Positions 24,795 to 34,600 of a stretch of 64,000 nucleotides of DNA are shown here, piece by piece. Source of the stretch: CAZOOA01 sp964581355 (GTDB lineage Bacteria > Bacillota > Dethiobacteria > DTU022 > UBA8154). Position numbers and translations under genes: made by a program. Location: assembly GCA_964581355.1 (NCBI GenBank), contig CAZOOA010000008.1, positions 7,398-71,397 of the forward strand. Reading direction: 5' to 3'. The stretch's first letter is position 1. Each line of letters starts with the position of its first letter. The notes under the pieces were generated by a model. That model ran no database searches, was not told the origin of the DNA, and worked only from the letters and a program-made list of their open reading frames with translations.

Positions 24795-25511
24795 TTACTC
24801 TTTGAGAATTGAGAGCAGATTTGTAGAAAATATTTTTTCCTGGTCTATAGGAGCAAAACTGTGGTCAATTTTAGAGCGCTCTTGGGAAGGAAAGCCAAAG
24901 GGATAATCGCTGCCGAAAAGAATCCGGTCGGTTCCATAGTCCCCGGCAAAATCCTTGATCTCTGCAGTGCTCGCAAGGGCTGTATCGACAAAAACAGAAG
25001 GATTTTCGAACAGGCCCGCTTCTTTTAGACGACGGTACCCTCCATTTAAAAAGCCAAAGTGAGGAATAATGATCGGTGTCCGTCCGTTTATGGTGCTTAC
25101 CAGTTCCAGTGTATTGAGAAACTCGTCTTCAATAATAATTGGATATTGATGTTCACAAATATACTCAATAAATGCCTGGCAGGCCCGGGACTCAACCTGG
25201 TACTTGGGTTCATTGGCATGACGGTGCCATTTTATACCGCTAAAGCAATCCCCCGGGAAAAGAAAATCGTTCCAGACGAACCAGTAAACATAAATCCAGT
25301 CTTTTTTTAATCCTTCAAGATACTTGTGGACCTGTTCACGAGACTGGCGGTAAAAATCACTGTCCGTAAAGTGGGGATCATAGCGATCGTAAATCTCTTC
25401 TACTGGTGAGAATATAACGCCGCCGTCGATATTTGCTTTTTGCCACAAAGACAAGATCCTTTCAACCCTTAGAGTCAATCCACAATGTACGTGAGCATCA
25501 AGAACCAGCAT
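24795..25511 (-). CDS. amidohydrolase family (TIM-barrel metal-dependent hydrolase)
   Basis: A 238-residue protein of the amidohydrolase-related group (PF04909-like). The N-terminal LDAHVHCG carries the HxH metal motif. A central His appears in IPHFGFLNGG, and FGSDYPFGFPSQE supplies the conserved Asp near the C-terminus. The ATG start is preceded on the minus strand by GAGGAGGATATTC. It is divergent from pgi. The substrate is unknown; related proteins are decarboxylases or lactone/amide hydrolases. Confidence 0.85.
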   Translation of the reverse strand: MLVLDAHVHCGLTLRVERILSLWQKANIDGGVIFSPVEEIYDRYDPHFTDSDFYRQSREQVHKYLEGLKKDWIYVYWFVWNDFLFPGDCFSGIKWHRHANEPKYQVESRACQAFIEYICEHQYPIIIEDEFLNTLELVSTINGRTPIIIPHFGFLNGGYRRLKEAGLFENPSVFVDTALASTAEIKDFAGDYGTDRILFGSDYPFGFPSQERSKIDHSFAPIDQEKIFSTNLLSILKE

Positions 25512-25624
25512 GAATATCCTCCTCAGTTAATTGAGAAAATGGGATGATACGAAACACCACGACTTTATCGAGCCCTGGGTATTCTATATTACTATATCAA
25601 TTTAAAGAAAGCAGGGAAAGCGTT

Positions 25625-26959
25625 TTGAACAAAAATTTGGCTTTCGACTACCGTTTTGCGTCAGAATTTATCCGGGAACATGAACTGGAATATCTTCAAC
25701 CTTACGTGGAAAAAGCTCATGAAATGCTGCACCAGCAGATCGGGCCAGGAAGAGAATATACCGGCTGGTTGCACTGGCCCCAGCAGGAAATACCTGAACT
25801 GGACCGGATCAAGCAAGTTGCTGAAGAAGTGAGGACAAAATCCCAGGTTTTCATTGTAGTTGGTATAGGGGGGTCCTACCTGGGTGCCCGCTCGGCCCTG
25901 GAATTGTTGAATCATTCTTTTTACAATCAGCTTTCAATCAAAGAACGGCAGGGTCCTGAGATATTTTTTGCAGGGCAAAACCTAAGCCCGACATATTTTA
26001 AGCATTTGCTCGATATTATCAAAGAGAAAGAGGTTATGATCAATGTAATCTCCAAGTCTGGCACAACGTTGGAACCTGCCTTAGCTTTTCGCCTGCTGCG
26101 CTCCTTTCTGGAAAAAAAATACGGCCTCGACGAGGCTCGTAAAAGGATCATTGTTACCACGGATAGCAGTAAAGGGATCTTAAAAGATATTGCCGATCAA
26201 GAAGGATACACCCGTTTTGTTGTTCCCGGAGATATCGGGGGACGCTATTCCGTCTTGACTGCTGTGGGTCTTCTGCCCATAGCAGCAGGAGGGGTGGATA
26301 TTGATCAAATGATCGCAGGTGCCAGGTCAGCGCATGATCTTTATCAGGCAAAAGAAACAGGGCAAAACCCCTGTTACCGGTATGCCGCTATCCGCAACCT
26401 GCTTTACAGGAAGGGGAAAGGGGTTGAAGTCCTGGTCAGTTATGAACCCGCATTTTATTACTTGACAGAATGGTGGAAACAGCTGTTTGGGGAAAGCGAA
26501 GGAAAAGAGCATAAAGGCATTTTACCCGTGGGAATGAACTTTACCACAGATTTACACTCACTGGGCCAGTACGTACAGGATGGAGCCCGTACCCTGTTTA
26601 CTACCACCTTGTGGGTCAATAAACCCCGGGAGCAGGTAATGATTAACTACCTGGATGACGATCCGGACCGGCTCAACTATTTATCTGGACGTTCCCTGCA
26701 TGAAATCAACCAGAAAGCTTGTGAGGGAACCATGCTGGCCCATACAGAAGGGCAGGTTCCCAACCTTAAAATAACTATCCCCGAAATATCCCCTTATTAT
26801 TATGGCCAATTAACGTACTTTTTTAAAAAAGCATGCGCCATCAGCGGTTACCTGCTGGGGGTTAATCCCTTTGACCAGCCAGGAGTGGAAACATACAAAA
26901 AAAATATGATCCAATTACTTAATCAAAAGACACAGGGTTCCCGTCCTGATCATAAATAA
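25625..26959 (+). CDS. pgi: glucose-6-phosphate isomerase
   Basis: A 444-residue glycolytic isomerase of the Bacillus-type length. Motifs: VVGIGGSYLGARSALELLNH, the sugar-phosphate loop VISKSGTTLEPALAFR, GGRYSVLTAVGLLPIA, and the later LGQYVQDG and GVETYKKNM segments. TTG 25625 is preferred because it gives the family N-terminus (NKNLAFDYRFASEF) and follows GCAGGGAAAG; the frame extends upstream to 25544 without a good site. Its last 41 bp overlap the 3' end of the convergent leucine-rich-repeat gene. It acts in cytosolic carbohydrate metabolism. Confidence 0.94.
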   Translation: MNKNLAFDYRFASEFIREHELEYLQPYVEKAHEMLHQQIGPGREYTGWLHWPQQEIPELDRIKQVAEEVRTKSQVFIVVGIGGSYLGARSALELLNHSFYNQLSIKERQGPEIFFAGQNLSPTYFKHLLDIIKEKEVMINVISKSGTTLEPALAFRLLRSFLEKKYGLDEARKRIIVTTDSSKGILKDIADQEGYTRFVVPGDIGGRYSVLTAVGLLPIAAGGVDIDQMIAGARSAHDLYQAKETGQNPCYRYAAIRNLLYRKGKGVEVLVSYEPAFYYLTEWWKQLFGESEGKEHKGILPVGMNFTTDLHSLGQYVQDGARTLFTTTLWVNKPREQVMINYLDDDPDRLNYLSGRSLHEINQKACEGTMLAHTEGQVPNLKITIPEISPYYYGQLTYFFKKACAISGYLLGVNPFDQPGVETYKKNMIQLLNQKTQGSRPDHK

Positions 26960-27860
26960 CCAACCTTTCCAAGCCTTCCAGTTCATGAAGGTTCACAATA
27001 TGTTCCACATCAAGGGTCAGCTTTTCAAGCTTGTTCAACTCAGCCAAAGGCGAAATATCACGGATATGGTTGTGGGCCAGGTTTAATTCCCGTAACTGGA
27101 CCAGGTTTTCCAGTGGAGAGATATTGTTTGCCTGGTTATTGGTTAAATCCAGGTATGTAAGGCGTTCCAGGTTTTCCAGGGTGTCAATATCCTTGATCAG
27201 GTTATTACTCAGGTCGAGTTTCCACAACTCTGTTAGTTCTTCCAGGGCATCAACTTCCCGGACATCATTATGGTTTAAGTACAGCTCATTTAGTTGTTCC
27301 AAATGGGAAAGGGCCTCAATGTCAAAAATGCGATTTCGCTGCAGGTCCAGTTCCAACAATTCCGTCAGGTTTTGTAAGGCGTGAATATTGCGGATCTGGT
27401 TGTGTCCCAGATCCAGGACCAAAAGAACGCTCAAATCCTCAAGGGCTTCGATATTGCTGATCTGGTTGTGGGAAAGAAAAAGGTATTCCAGGTTGTCCAG
27501 GTTGGAAAACGCGGAAATATCGTTGATCCTGTTTTCGCGCAAATCCAGTTCCCACAGAGTTTCGAGCTCACCCAGGGGTGAAGGATCAACAATATCATTT
27601 CCTCTCAAGTTTAAACTTTCCAGGGAGGAAGCATGCTCCAATCCAGCAACATTAGAAATTCCTTCTTTACTTAAATCCAGGGAAATCATACCAGAGACAT
27701 CTCCACGGGTCAGCCGCCCCTCGGGGATTCCCACCTTTTCTCGGATGATTTCCTCTAACCTTGGATCCTCAAACTCCAGCTCAAACATGTGACACCCGGG
27801 AAGAAAAGCCAATATGGCTAAAACAAACAAAATCAATGTTATCTTCTTCAGATGAACCAT
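26919..27860 (-). CDS. leucine-rich-repeat lipoprotein (internalin-type repeats)
   Basis: A 313-residue protein. A basic hydrophobic N-terminus ends in the lipobox LPGC (Cys23), so it is likely a lipoprotein on the outer face of the membrane. Ten or more ~22-residue repeats follow with the pattern LxxLxxLDLxxNxIxDIxxL (residues ~65-300), the internalin/LRR_4 class, used for protein-protein contact. A short helical cap (LEEIIREKVGIPEGRLT) precedes the repeats, as in related Bacillota proteins. It ends inside the 3' end of pgi in convergent orientation (41-bp overlap). The partner is unknown. Confidence 0.88.
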   Translation of the reverse strand: MVHLKKITLILFVLAILAFLPGCHMFELEFEDPRLEEIIREKVGIPEGRLTRGDVSGMISLDLSKEGISNVAGLEHASSLESLNLRGNDIVDPSPLGELETLWELDLRENRINDISAFSNLDNLEYLFLSHNQISNIEALEDLSVLLVLDLGHNQIRNIHALQNLTELLELDLQRNRIFDIEALSHLEQLNELYLNHNDVREVDALEELTELWKLDLSNNLIKDIDTLENLERLTYLDLTNNQANNISPLENLVQLRELNLAHNHIRDISPLAELNKLEKLTLDVEHIVNLHELEGLERLVIYDQDGNPVSFD

Positions 27861-28148
27861 TTTCTGGCGGGAATTCTCCTTTAATTAATTATTTTGGCTT
27901 AATCAAAGAAGATCCCTATCTCCTTTCCTTGGAGTACGAAGCCCTAATACATATATTTACGTTTTTCGACGCTGTGCCTGGATTTCCTTCTACAAAAAAG
28001 TTCCGTGGGGAAAGTTGGAATGTTTCTTTCCACGAGGTGTGTCCACAAACATGCCATTGCCTGTTCTACTGAAATGAGATACAATGAGATGCAGTTGGGT
28101 TAATCTATGTTCCTGGAAGCATCTCCCTGTTGAAAGGATGAAGATACA

Positions 28149-29243
28149 TTGTGGGATTCAAGGTTGTTTCGGGCTGGGACAGGAATATTGCTCCTGTTTC
28201 TAATTATCCTTGTTGGGGCGCATATTTCTTTTGTCTTTCACCCCTTGATCGTTATCTTCAATACATTGTTTTTCCCCATTTTAATTGCCGGGGTGCTATA
28301 TTTTGTTACTTTTCCCTTTGTAAACTGGATGCAGGGCCGGAAGGTCCCACGGGTCATATCCATCTTGATTATTTATCTGCTTATGGTAGGAGTAATTGTT
28401 TTGTTTGTCTTCCTGCTTGGGCCCATCCTGCAAAGGGAAGTAACCAAGTTGATGGATGAAGCGCCGGGCATCATTGAGGAAATTCAGGTCCTGCTGCTGG
28501 CCCTGGAGGAGATTGAAATCCTGCCGCAAATCTGGGCGCAGGAATCTATCAACCTGGAAAACCTGGCTACATGGTTCTCCAACCTGGTTCGCCAGTCTTT
28601 TTCTTTGATCGTTGCCAACATTACGCAGTTTCTGGATGCCGTAACGAATGTATTAATGATCATGTTTTTGATCCCCTTTATCTTGTTTTACATGCTTAGG
28701 GACGGTCATTTGCTGCCGGGGATCTTGACCCGCTACATTCCGGAAAAACACGTGGACAATGTTAAAAACACTCTGTCGGATATGTATGAAGCAATCAGTT
28801 CCTATATACAGGGAATATTTATTGTCTGTATATTTGTAGGAGTCCTGGTCTATATCGGATTTTTGATTATCGGGTTGGACTATTCCTTGGTCCTGGCGCT
28901 TTTTGCCATGGTAACCAACGTGATCCCGTTTTTAGGCCCATTTATCGGGGCAATTCCCGCGGTCATTGTTGGGGCCCTGCATTCCCCGTTAATGATCTTC
29001 AAAGTCATTGTAGTCGTGATTGTTGTCCAGCAACTTGAGAGTCTGGTCATCTCACCGCAGGTAATGGGCCGAAAGCTGGCTATCAGCCCTTTAACCATTA
29101 TTCTTTTAATTATGGTTGCAGGTAGGCTGGGAGGCCTGCTGGGAATGATTTTGGCTGTCCCTACTTATAAAATTGCCAAGACCATTGTCCTGCACGTTTA
29201 TCTTTTCGTTAAGTCCAACAAAAATGAACTGAAGCGTTCATAA
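28149..29243 (+). CDS. AI-2E family transporter (PerM/TqsA-like)
   Basis: A 364-residue integral membrane protein with seven to eight hydrophobic segments. The family core is visible in PFILFYMLRDGHLLP, the SSYIQGIFIVCIFVG region, the PFLGPFIGAIPAVIVG motif, and SPQVMGRKLAISPLTIILLI near the C-terminus. Members export small molecules or sodium; autoinducer-2 transport is only one described role. The TTG start has GAAAGGA about 10 nt upstream. The 288-bp divergent region to the LRR gene shows no gene. Confidence 0.9.
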   Translation: MWDSRLFRAGTGILLLFLIILVGAHISFVFHPLIVIFNTLFFPILIAGVLYFVTFPFVNWMQGRKVPRVISILIIYLLMVGVIVLFVFLLGPILQREVTKLMDEAPGIIEEIQVLLLALEEIEILPQIWAQESINLENLATWFSNLVRQSFSLIVANITQFLDAVTNVLMIMFLIPFILFYMLRDGHLLPGILTRYIPEKHVDNVKNTLSDMYEAISSYIQGIFIVCIFVGVLVYIGFLIIGLDYSLVLALFAMVTNVIPFLGPFIGAIPAVIVGALHSPLMIFKVIVVVIVVQQLESLVISPQVMGRKLAISPLTIILLIMVAGRLGGLLGMILAVPTYKIAKTIVLHVYLFVKSNKNELKRS

Positions 29244-29247
29244 TAAG

Positions 29248-30984
29248 CTACTTTATTTTATTTATGCGCAGTGTTCTTAAGCGGTTTATGGCGGCAGCAG
29301 CTTCCTGGGGGCGGGGGTAAGCGTATTCCCCCGGGTGCTGGCCAAAAAAGGGTGAAATTACCTCCAATCCCTTTACTCCTAAATCTTTATAACCCTGCTC
29401 TAAAGCCTCCCGGAGACTTTTGTTTCCATCCATGTATCCCTGCTTGAGCAAATAATAAATCAGGTCGCCGATAGCCCGGGCCTGCCCGGGGTCTACCAGT
29501 TGTTCCAGGTACGAAAGGTCGATATTTTCACGGCCAAACTGAATATTTCCTGCTCCCCGGGCGCCGATTTTGTTTTTTTTCCCTTTTTGTGGATTAAAGC
29601 TTTTTGGATCAGGCACCCTCATCCTGATTTCACCGAAAGATATAGTTCCTTCTTCAGTGCGCCCTGTTTTGTATTGCCGGGCAATCTTTTTTGCTTGCTC
29701 CGTTACCTCTTCCGGATGAAAATCGCTCATCATGATTACTGTATCGGCCACGTCAAAGTAATCCCCGGATCCTCCAATTACCAGTAAAGTTGAAACACTC
29801 AGATCCTGGTATAGGGAAGATACCTTGTCAATAAAAGGAGTGATTGGCTCTCTTTCTTTTGCTACCAGGGACTGCATGCGGGCATCCCGGATCATAAAAT
29901 TTGTAGCAGAAGTATCTTCATCCATCAGCAGAAGATGTGTGCCAACCTCCAGGGCCTCCATAATATTAGCCGCCTGGGAAGTGGAACCGCTGGCGTCATC
30001 ACTGGCAAAATCCCGGGTGTCTCGACCGCCTGGCAGTTCCCCGATAAAGGGGCTGATATCGACCCTGGCCACTCTACGTCCATCTTCCGAGCGAATTTTA
30101 ACTGCATCATCCCGGGTTACGACAAGTTCCCGGCCATCTCCCGGGATATGATTGAATATACCCCTTTCCACAGCCTGCAGCAGGGTTGATTTACCATGAT
30201 AACCGCCCCCCACGATCAAAGTAACCCCTTCGGGGATTCCCATTCCAGTAATTTGACCCCCAAACGGATTCTCCAGACTGACCCGGAGACTTTCAGGGGC
30301 CTGGAAGGGCAGAGCTTCGCCACTTTTCATGGGGCGATCACTGATTCCGCTTTCGCGGGGTAAAATGGATTGATTGGCTAAAAAAGCAACAAGATTATGC
30401 TGAGTAAGCTGTTCCCGTAGATTTTCCTGAACATAATTTGTTTCAACATTTTTTCGGGCTTTTCCCTGGTCGATGTGTTTCCAGAATAGAGAGGCATTGA
30501 CCAGGGCAGGGACATCTTCACAGAGCATCGTCTCCGCTTGCCTGCCCAGGATGGTCCTTCCGCGGGCCGGCAGCCCCATGCTAAACCGCGCCTCTACGAA
30601 TTCCTGGCAGACAATAATGGAACTGCGTTCCAAAATTTCCTGTTTACCGGAATCGATATAAATCTGCCCGCTGGGGCCGGTAGAACCTTTCGCTTTCCTG
30701 TTTTTATCCTGTGCCTGGATGGCCTGGTTAAAACAACGGGCCAAATAATCCTGAATAGCAATACGGTTTTCACAAACTTCATAGAGGTCACTGGGAAATT
30801 GCGCTTTTGCCATCGGCACCCTGGCCCTCAAGCGGGAGGGGGAGGCGTAAGGGTCTCCCTGGATATGATCAATGATTAACTGGAAACCAGGGAATTGGTA
30901 GCTGCCTTTAAGATCCTGGTACGCCTTGTAACCTCTACCGTCGATGCGGGACAATATTTTTTTTAATTGATTGATGTCAGCCAC
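29248..30984 (-). CDS. ABC-class ATPase domain protein (PF09818 type)
   Basis: A 578-residue soluble predicted ATPase of the ABC class. Visible elements: Walker A in LIVGGGYHGKSTLLQAV (middle), the nearby RVDISPFIGELPGG, a Walker B-like LLLMDEDTSATNFMIRD, and a VIGGSGDYFDVAD segment after it. The N-terminal ~230 residues are the family-specific domain (GRGYKAYQDLKGSY). GTG 30984 lies 9-10 nt after AGGAG on the minus strand; TTG 30993 almost touches it. The biological role of this conserved family is unknown. It is convergent with the AI-2E transporter gene, with 4 bp between stop codons. Confidence 0.88.
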   Translation of the reverse strand: MADINQLKKILSRIDGRGYKAYQDLKGSYQFPGFQLIIDHIQGDPYASPSRLRARVPMAKAQFPSDLYEVCENRIAIQDYLARCFNQAIQAQDKNRKAKGSTGPSGQIYIDSGKQEILERSSIIVCQEFVEARFSMGLPARGRTILGRQAETMLCEDVPALVNASLFWKHIDQGKARKNVETNYVQENLREQLTQHNLVAFLANQSILPRESGISDRPMKSGEALPFQAPESLRVSLENPFGGQITGMGIPEGVTLIVGGGYHGKSTLLQAVERGIFNHIPGDGRELVVTRDDAVKIRSEDGRRVARVDISPFIGELPGGRDTRDFASDDASGSTSQAANIMEALEVGTHLLLMDEDTSATNFMIRDARMQSLVAKEREPITPFIDKVSSLYQDLSVSTLLVIGGSGDYFDVADTVIMMSDFHPEEVTEQAKKIARQYKTGRTEEGTISFGEIRMRVPDPKSFNPQKGKKNKIGARGAGNIQFGRENIDLSYLEQLVDPGQARAIGDLIYYLLKQGYMDGNKSLREALEQGYKDLGVKGLEVISPFFGQHPGEYAYPRPQEAAAAINRLRTLRINKIK

Positions 30985-31027
30985 GATTAACAACTCCTGT
31001 CCAAATAGTTATGTTATTAAAGCAGTG

Positions 31028-31108
31028 AAAACAAAAACTAAACCGGAGCGTGAAAAATTGATTTAGTCACCGGTGAAAAGCCCAGGTTCGCCAGTTTCAG
31101 TTTTTGTT
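31028..31108 (-). promoter_or_regulatory. long hairpin in the leader of the ABC-class ATPase gene
   Basis: AAACAAAAACT (31028-31038) is complementary to AGTTTTTGTTT (31098-31108), and the inner arms (AAACCGGAGCG against CGCCAGTTT) extend the helix with bulges. Between them lies the palindrome CACCGGTG. It is 44 nt upstream of the gene start. It may be a structured leader; no known riboswitch consensus recognised. Confidence 0.35.
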
Positions 31109-31283
31109 TGCAGTAGGGTTAACTTACCATATATGTTATCTTGACTCAACCGGAGTAGCAGGGAATTGGAAGATCAGCTTCGGAAGTTTCATGTATTGCC
31201 ATTTCACCCAAACTGCTTCGAGTTAAATGATCATACTTCAATGATCATATCAGAGCAATTCCCAAGAGCAACTTCCAGGTAAC

Positions 31284-31310
31284 GGAAAAAGCCACGGTTG
31301 CCCGTGGCTT
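31284..31310 (-). terminator. terminator of the tRNA-Trp gene
   Basis: On the minus strand AAGCCACGG and CCGTGGCTT form a perfect 9-bp stem with a 4-nt loop, followed by TTTCC, 12 nt after the tRNA 3' end. Confidence 0.75.
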
Positions 31311-31321
31311 CGGCTTTTGTG

Positions 31322-31397
31322 TGGCAGGGGAGACAGGACTTGAACCCGCAGCCCCCGGTTTTGGAGACCGGTGCTCTGCCAGTTGAGCTACTCCCCT
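31322..31397 (-). tRNA. tRNA-Trp (anticodon CCA)
   Basis: On the minus strand the acceptor stem AGGGGAG pairs with CTCCCCT, followed by the discriminator G and an encoded CCA tail. The D arm is TAGCTCAACTGGCAGAGCA. The anticodon stem CCGGT/ACCGG encloses CTCCAAA, giving anticodon CCA at 31362-31364. The T arm carries GGTTCAAGTCC. A single-gene unit within the 706-bp region 30985-31690, which otherwise holds only a leader hairpin, a small ATGATCAT-repeat palindrome near 31227-31248 and the next gene's promoter. Confidence 0.97.
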
Positions 31398-31602
31398 ATG
31401 CGTAATTAATTTTAACGCATGCACATTTTTTTGTCAAGCAAGCTGAACCGTTAACATTTCTACTTAAATGGATTTCCGGCAGAGCCTGGAGTGCTGATCT
31501 AAAGCTTTACTGATTAGTGAGAAGAGGGTCCTGGAACAATATGTAAGAGCATTTTCGGGGCCTTATTTTTCAGGCCAGAAGGCAGGTTTTAGGTTTAAAA
31601 TG

Positions 31603-31631
31603 TTGAAAGTTTTTTTCATTTCGTTTATAGT
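31603..31631 (+). promoter_or_regulatory. promoter of the hybrid histidine kinase gene
   Basis: TTGAAA at 31603-31608, a 17-nt spacer and TATAGT at 31626-31631, 60 bp before the ATG. Confidence 0.6.
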
Positions 31632-31690
31632 GATGGCTAAGGAGGAAAAAGCAGGTAAAATACTGCGTAACAACGGGAGGCGTGTCGTTT

Positions 31691-34600
31691 ATGTCCGAAG
31701 ACCTGGAAAAGTATCGTGCCCTTTATGAAACCATGCCCCAGGGAGTAATTTTCCTTTCTGATGATGGTCAAATCATTTCTGCCAATCCAGCCGCTGAGCA
31801 GATGCTGGGGATAAGACTGAAGCAGATGAGGGGTCGCACTACAGTTGATCCTCTCTGGAGTTTTTTACGTGAAGATGGTTCAAAATTTGACGGCACTGAG
31901 CACCCGGCCATGATCGCTCTGAGAACAGGACAGGTGGTCCGCGATGTAATCATGGGTGTTTATAATCCCCGTGACAATCTTTACAGTTGGATAATCGTCA
32001 ATGCCATCCCTCTATTTCGGCCTGGTGAGGGTAAACCACACCAGGCATATACCACTTTTGAAGACATAACGGAACATAAACGCATGGAAGCGCAGCTTAA
32101 GGAAAGCTCTCAGCAAATGGAACGGGAACGGGATATTTTGCAAGACATCTTTGAAGGGATCCCGGTAGCTGTTTTGCTCATTGATGAGAATACAAAAGCA
32201 GTCCGGGTCAATACCGTAGCAACAGAAATGATTCGGAAAGAGGCAGTGGAGATACTGAATCGTCAGCCGGGAGACGGCCTGTGTTGTGTCCACGCCTTGA
32301 GCACTCCTGAAGGCTGTGGGCATGCCCCGGCCTGCCGGCAGTGCTCCATCCGCGGTACATTCGAGCAGGTTTTAGAGACGGGAGAACCGGTTCGAGAAGT
32401 AGAGTTGGAACAGAGCCTTTCTTTTGAGGGTGTGGAATGCCGGTTCTGGTTCTCTATCAATGCTACCAGGCTGCTCCTTGAAGGAGAAAATCATGTCCTT
32501 TTAACCATTACCGATATTACGGAACGAAAACGCACGGAAAACGAAATGGTCAGAAATAAAGAAAAACTGGAAGAAACCACCCAGCGCCTGGAGTTTATTT
32601 TACACGCCACCAGGACAGGGATAGATATTATTGACGAAGAATATAATCTGCATTATGTCGATCCCCTCTGGCAGAATGTTTACGGGGATCCTACAGGACG
32701 CAAATGCTATGAGTATTTCAAAGACTGCAGCGTCCCCTGCGCAAAATGTTCAATCGCCCAGGCCCTGGAAACCAAGCAGGTCATCGTCTCGGAGCAGGTT
32801 CTGCCTAAAGAAAATGAACGGATTGTGGAAGTGCACACTGTTCCTTTTCAAGATAAACGGGGACAATGGCTTGCAGCCGAGTTCAAAGTTGATATAACCG
32901 AACGCAAAAAAATGGAAGAAGAGCTGTGGAAAAGCCGGGAACAGTTTATGCTGGCAGTAAACGGATCTCAAGACGGGATCTGGGACTGGGATCTGCGAGA
33001 TAACAGCCTTTATCTTTCTCCCAAGTGGAAAGAAATGATCGGTTATGCCGACGATGAGCTGCCCAGCTCCTTTCAAACCTTTGAAAACCTGCTCCATCCA
33101 GAAGATGAGCCGGGGGTTATGGATTTCATCAACCGGTATTTAAAAGGGGAATATTCCACTTTTAACATTGAATTTCGTTTTCGCCACAAAGACGGCTCCT
33201 ACCGCTGGATCCTGGGCCGGGGAGAAGCCCTGCGGGATGAAGAGGGGATTCCTTACAGGATGGCAGGGTCTCATACAGATATTACCGAGCGTAAGCAGGC
33301 GGAAAAAAAGCTGCAGGAAGCCAACCAGCAGTTGGCTGAAGCCAAAGAAAAAGCAGAGGCAGCCAATCAGGCCAAAAGTGAGTTCCTGGCCAATATGAGC
33401 CACGAGATCCGCACCCCAATGAATGTAATTATCGGTATGTCCGAACTGCTTGTTCAAACGGAACTGGATGGAGAACAAAAAGAATTTGCCGGGATGATTA
33501 AAGATTCGGCAGATTCACTATTGACGATAATTAACGACATCCTTGACTTTTCCAAAATTGAAGCCGGGCGCCTGGAGCTGGAAAATACTCCTTACAACCT
33601 GCTCACTCTTGTTGAAAAAACGATTTCACCTTTGACCATGCGCGCCCAAGCCAAAAATCTGGAGCTACTTTTATCTGTTGCAGATAATGTGCCTCCTTTG
33701 CTCCTGGGCGACCCCAACCGCTTAAGACAGGTCCTGATCAATTTAATCGGGAATGCGATAAAATTTACTGAGGTTGGAAAAGTAGTGCTGCAAATCGAAA
33801 AAGATTCAGACCAGTATCTGCGTTTTTCCGTTAAAGATACCGGCATTGGGATTTCTGCAGCAAAACAGGAGATACTGTTCCAGAGCTTTAGCCAGGTGGA
33901 CAGTTCCAGCACCAGGCAGCACGGGGGTACCGGGCTGGGACTGGCGATTTCCAAGAAAATCGTGGAACTGATGGGAGGAAATATCGGTGTTGCCAGCACA
34001 GAAGGGGAGGGAAGCATCTTTTACTTCGCCATCCCCCTGGAAGAGCCGGAAGGAGAAGTTATTCTGGATGACGACAGCAAAGCTCCGACCTTAACCGAGC
34101 TGGAAGGTTTGAAAGTGCTGGTTATTGATGACAACAAGGCGAACCGCTTGATTATGAAGGAAGTGCTGGAGAGGTGGGGCCTACAGGTAAATACAGCTCC
34201 CAGCGGAAAAGAGGGGCTGGAAATGCTGCAAGATGCCGTACTCCAGGAACATTCTTATGACCTGGTTCTCCTGGACCAGCAAATGCCTGACATGGATGGT
34301 TTTCAGGTAGCAGAAAAAATTCGCCAAAAGAAAGGATTGCAAAACGTACTCATGATGATGGTGTCTTCTGTAGATATGCAGCATGGCGCGGAGCGCTCTC
34401 ATCAAACAGGCCTAGCAGGATATATGGTCAAACCAATCAAACAATCGGATCTGTTAAACAAAATCTACCAGATCCTTTCCCAGTCCAAGTATTGGAGTAC
34501 TCATCCTGCTGATCAATATTCTGATACAAATGATATGGCTGTGAAACAGGTTCAGCGAATACTTTTGGTGGAAGACAAAGCTATGAACCGGAAACTGGCT

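Noticed and set aside
27031..27792. Plus-strand open frames of up to 134 codons opposite the LRR gene
   Set aside because: They are shadows created by the repetitive LRR codons on the minus strand, with Ser/Arg-rich unnatural composition.
31227..31248. ATGATCAT repeated twice around a 6-nt spacer as an operator
   Set aside because: Each half is itself palindromic and A/T-rich; there is no link to a specific regulator, so it is not listed as a site.
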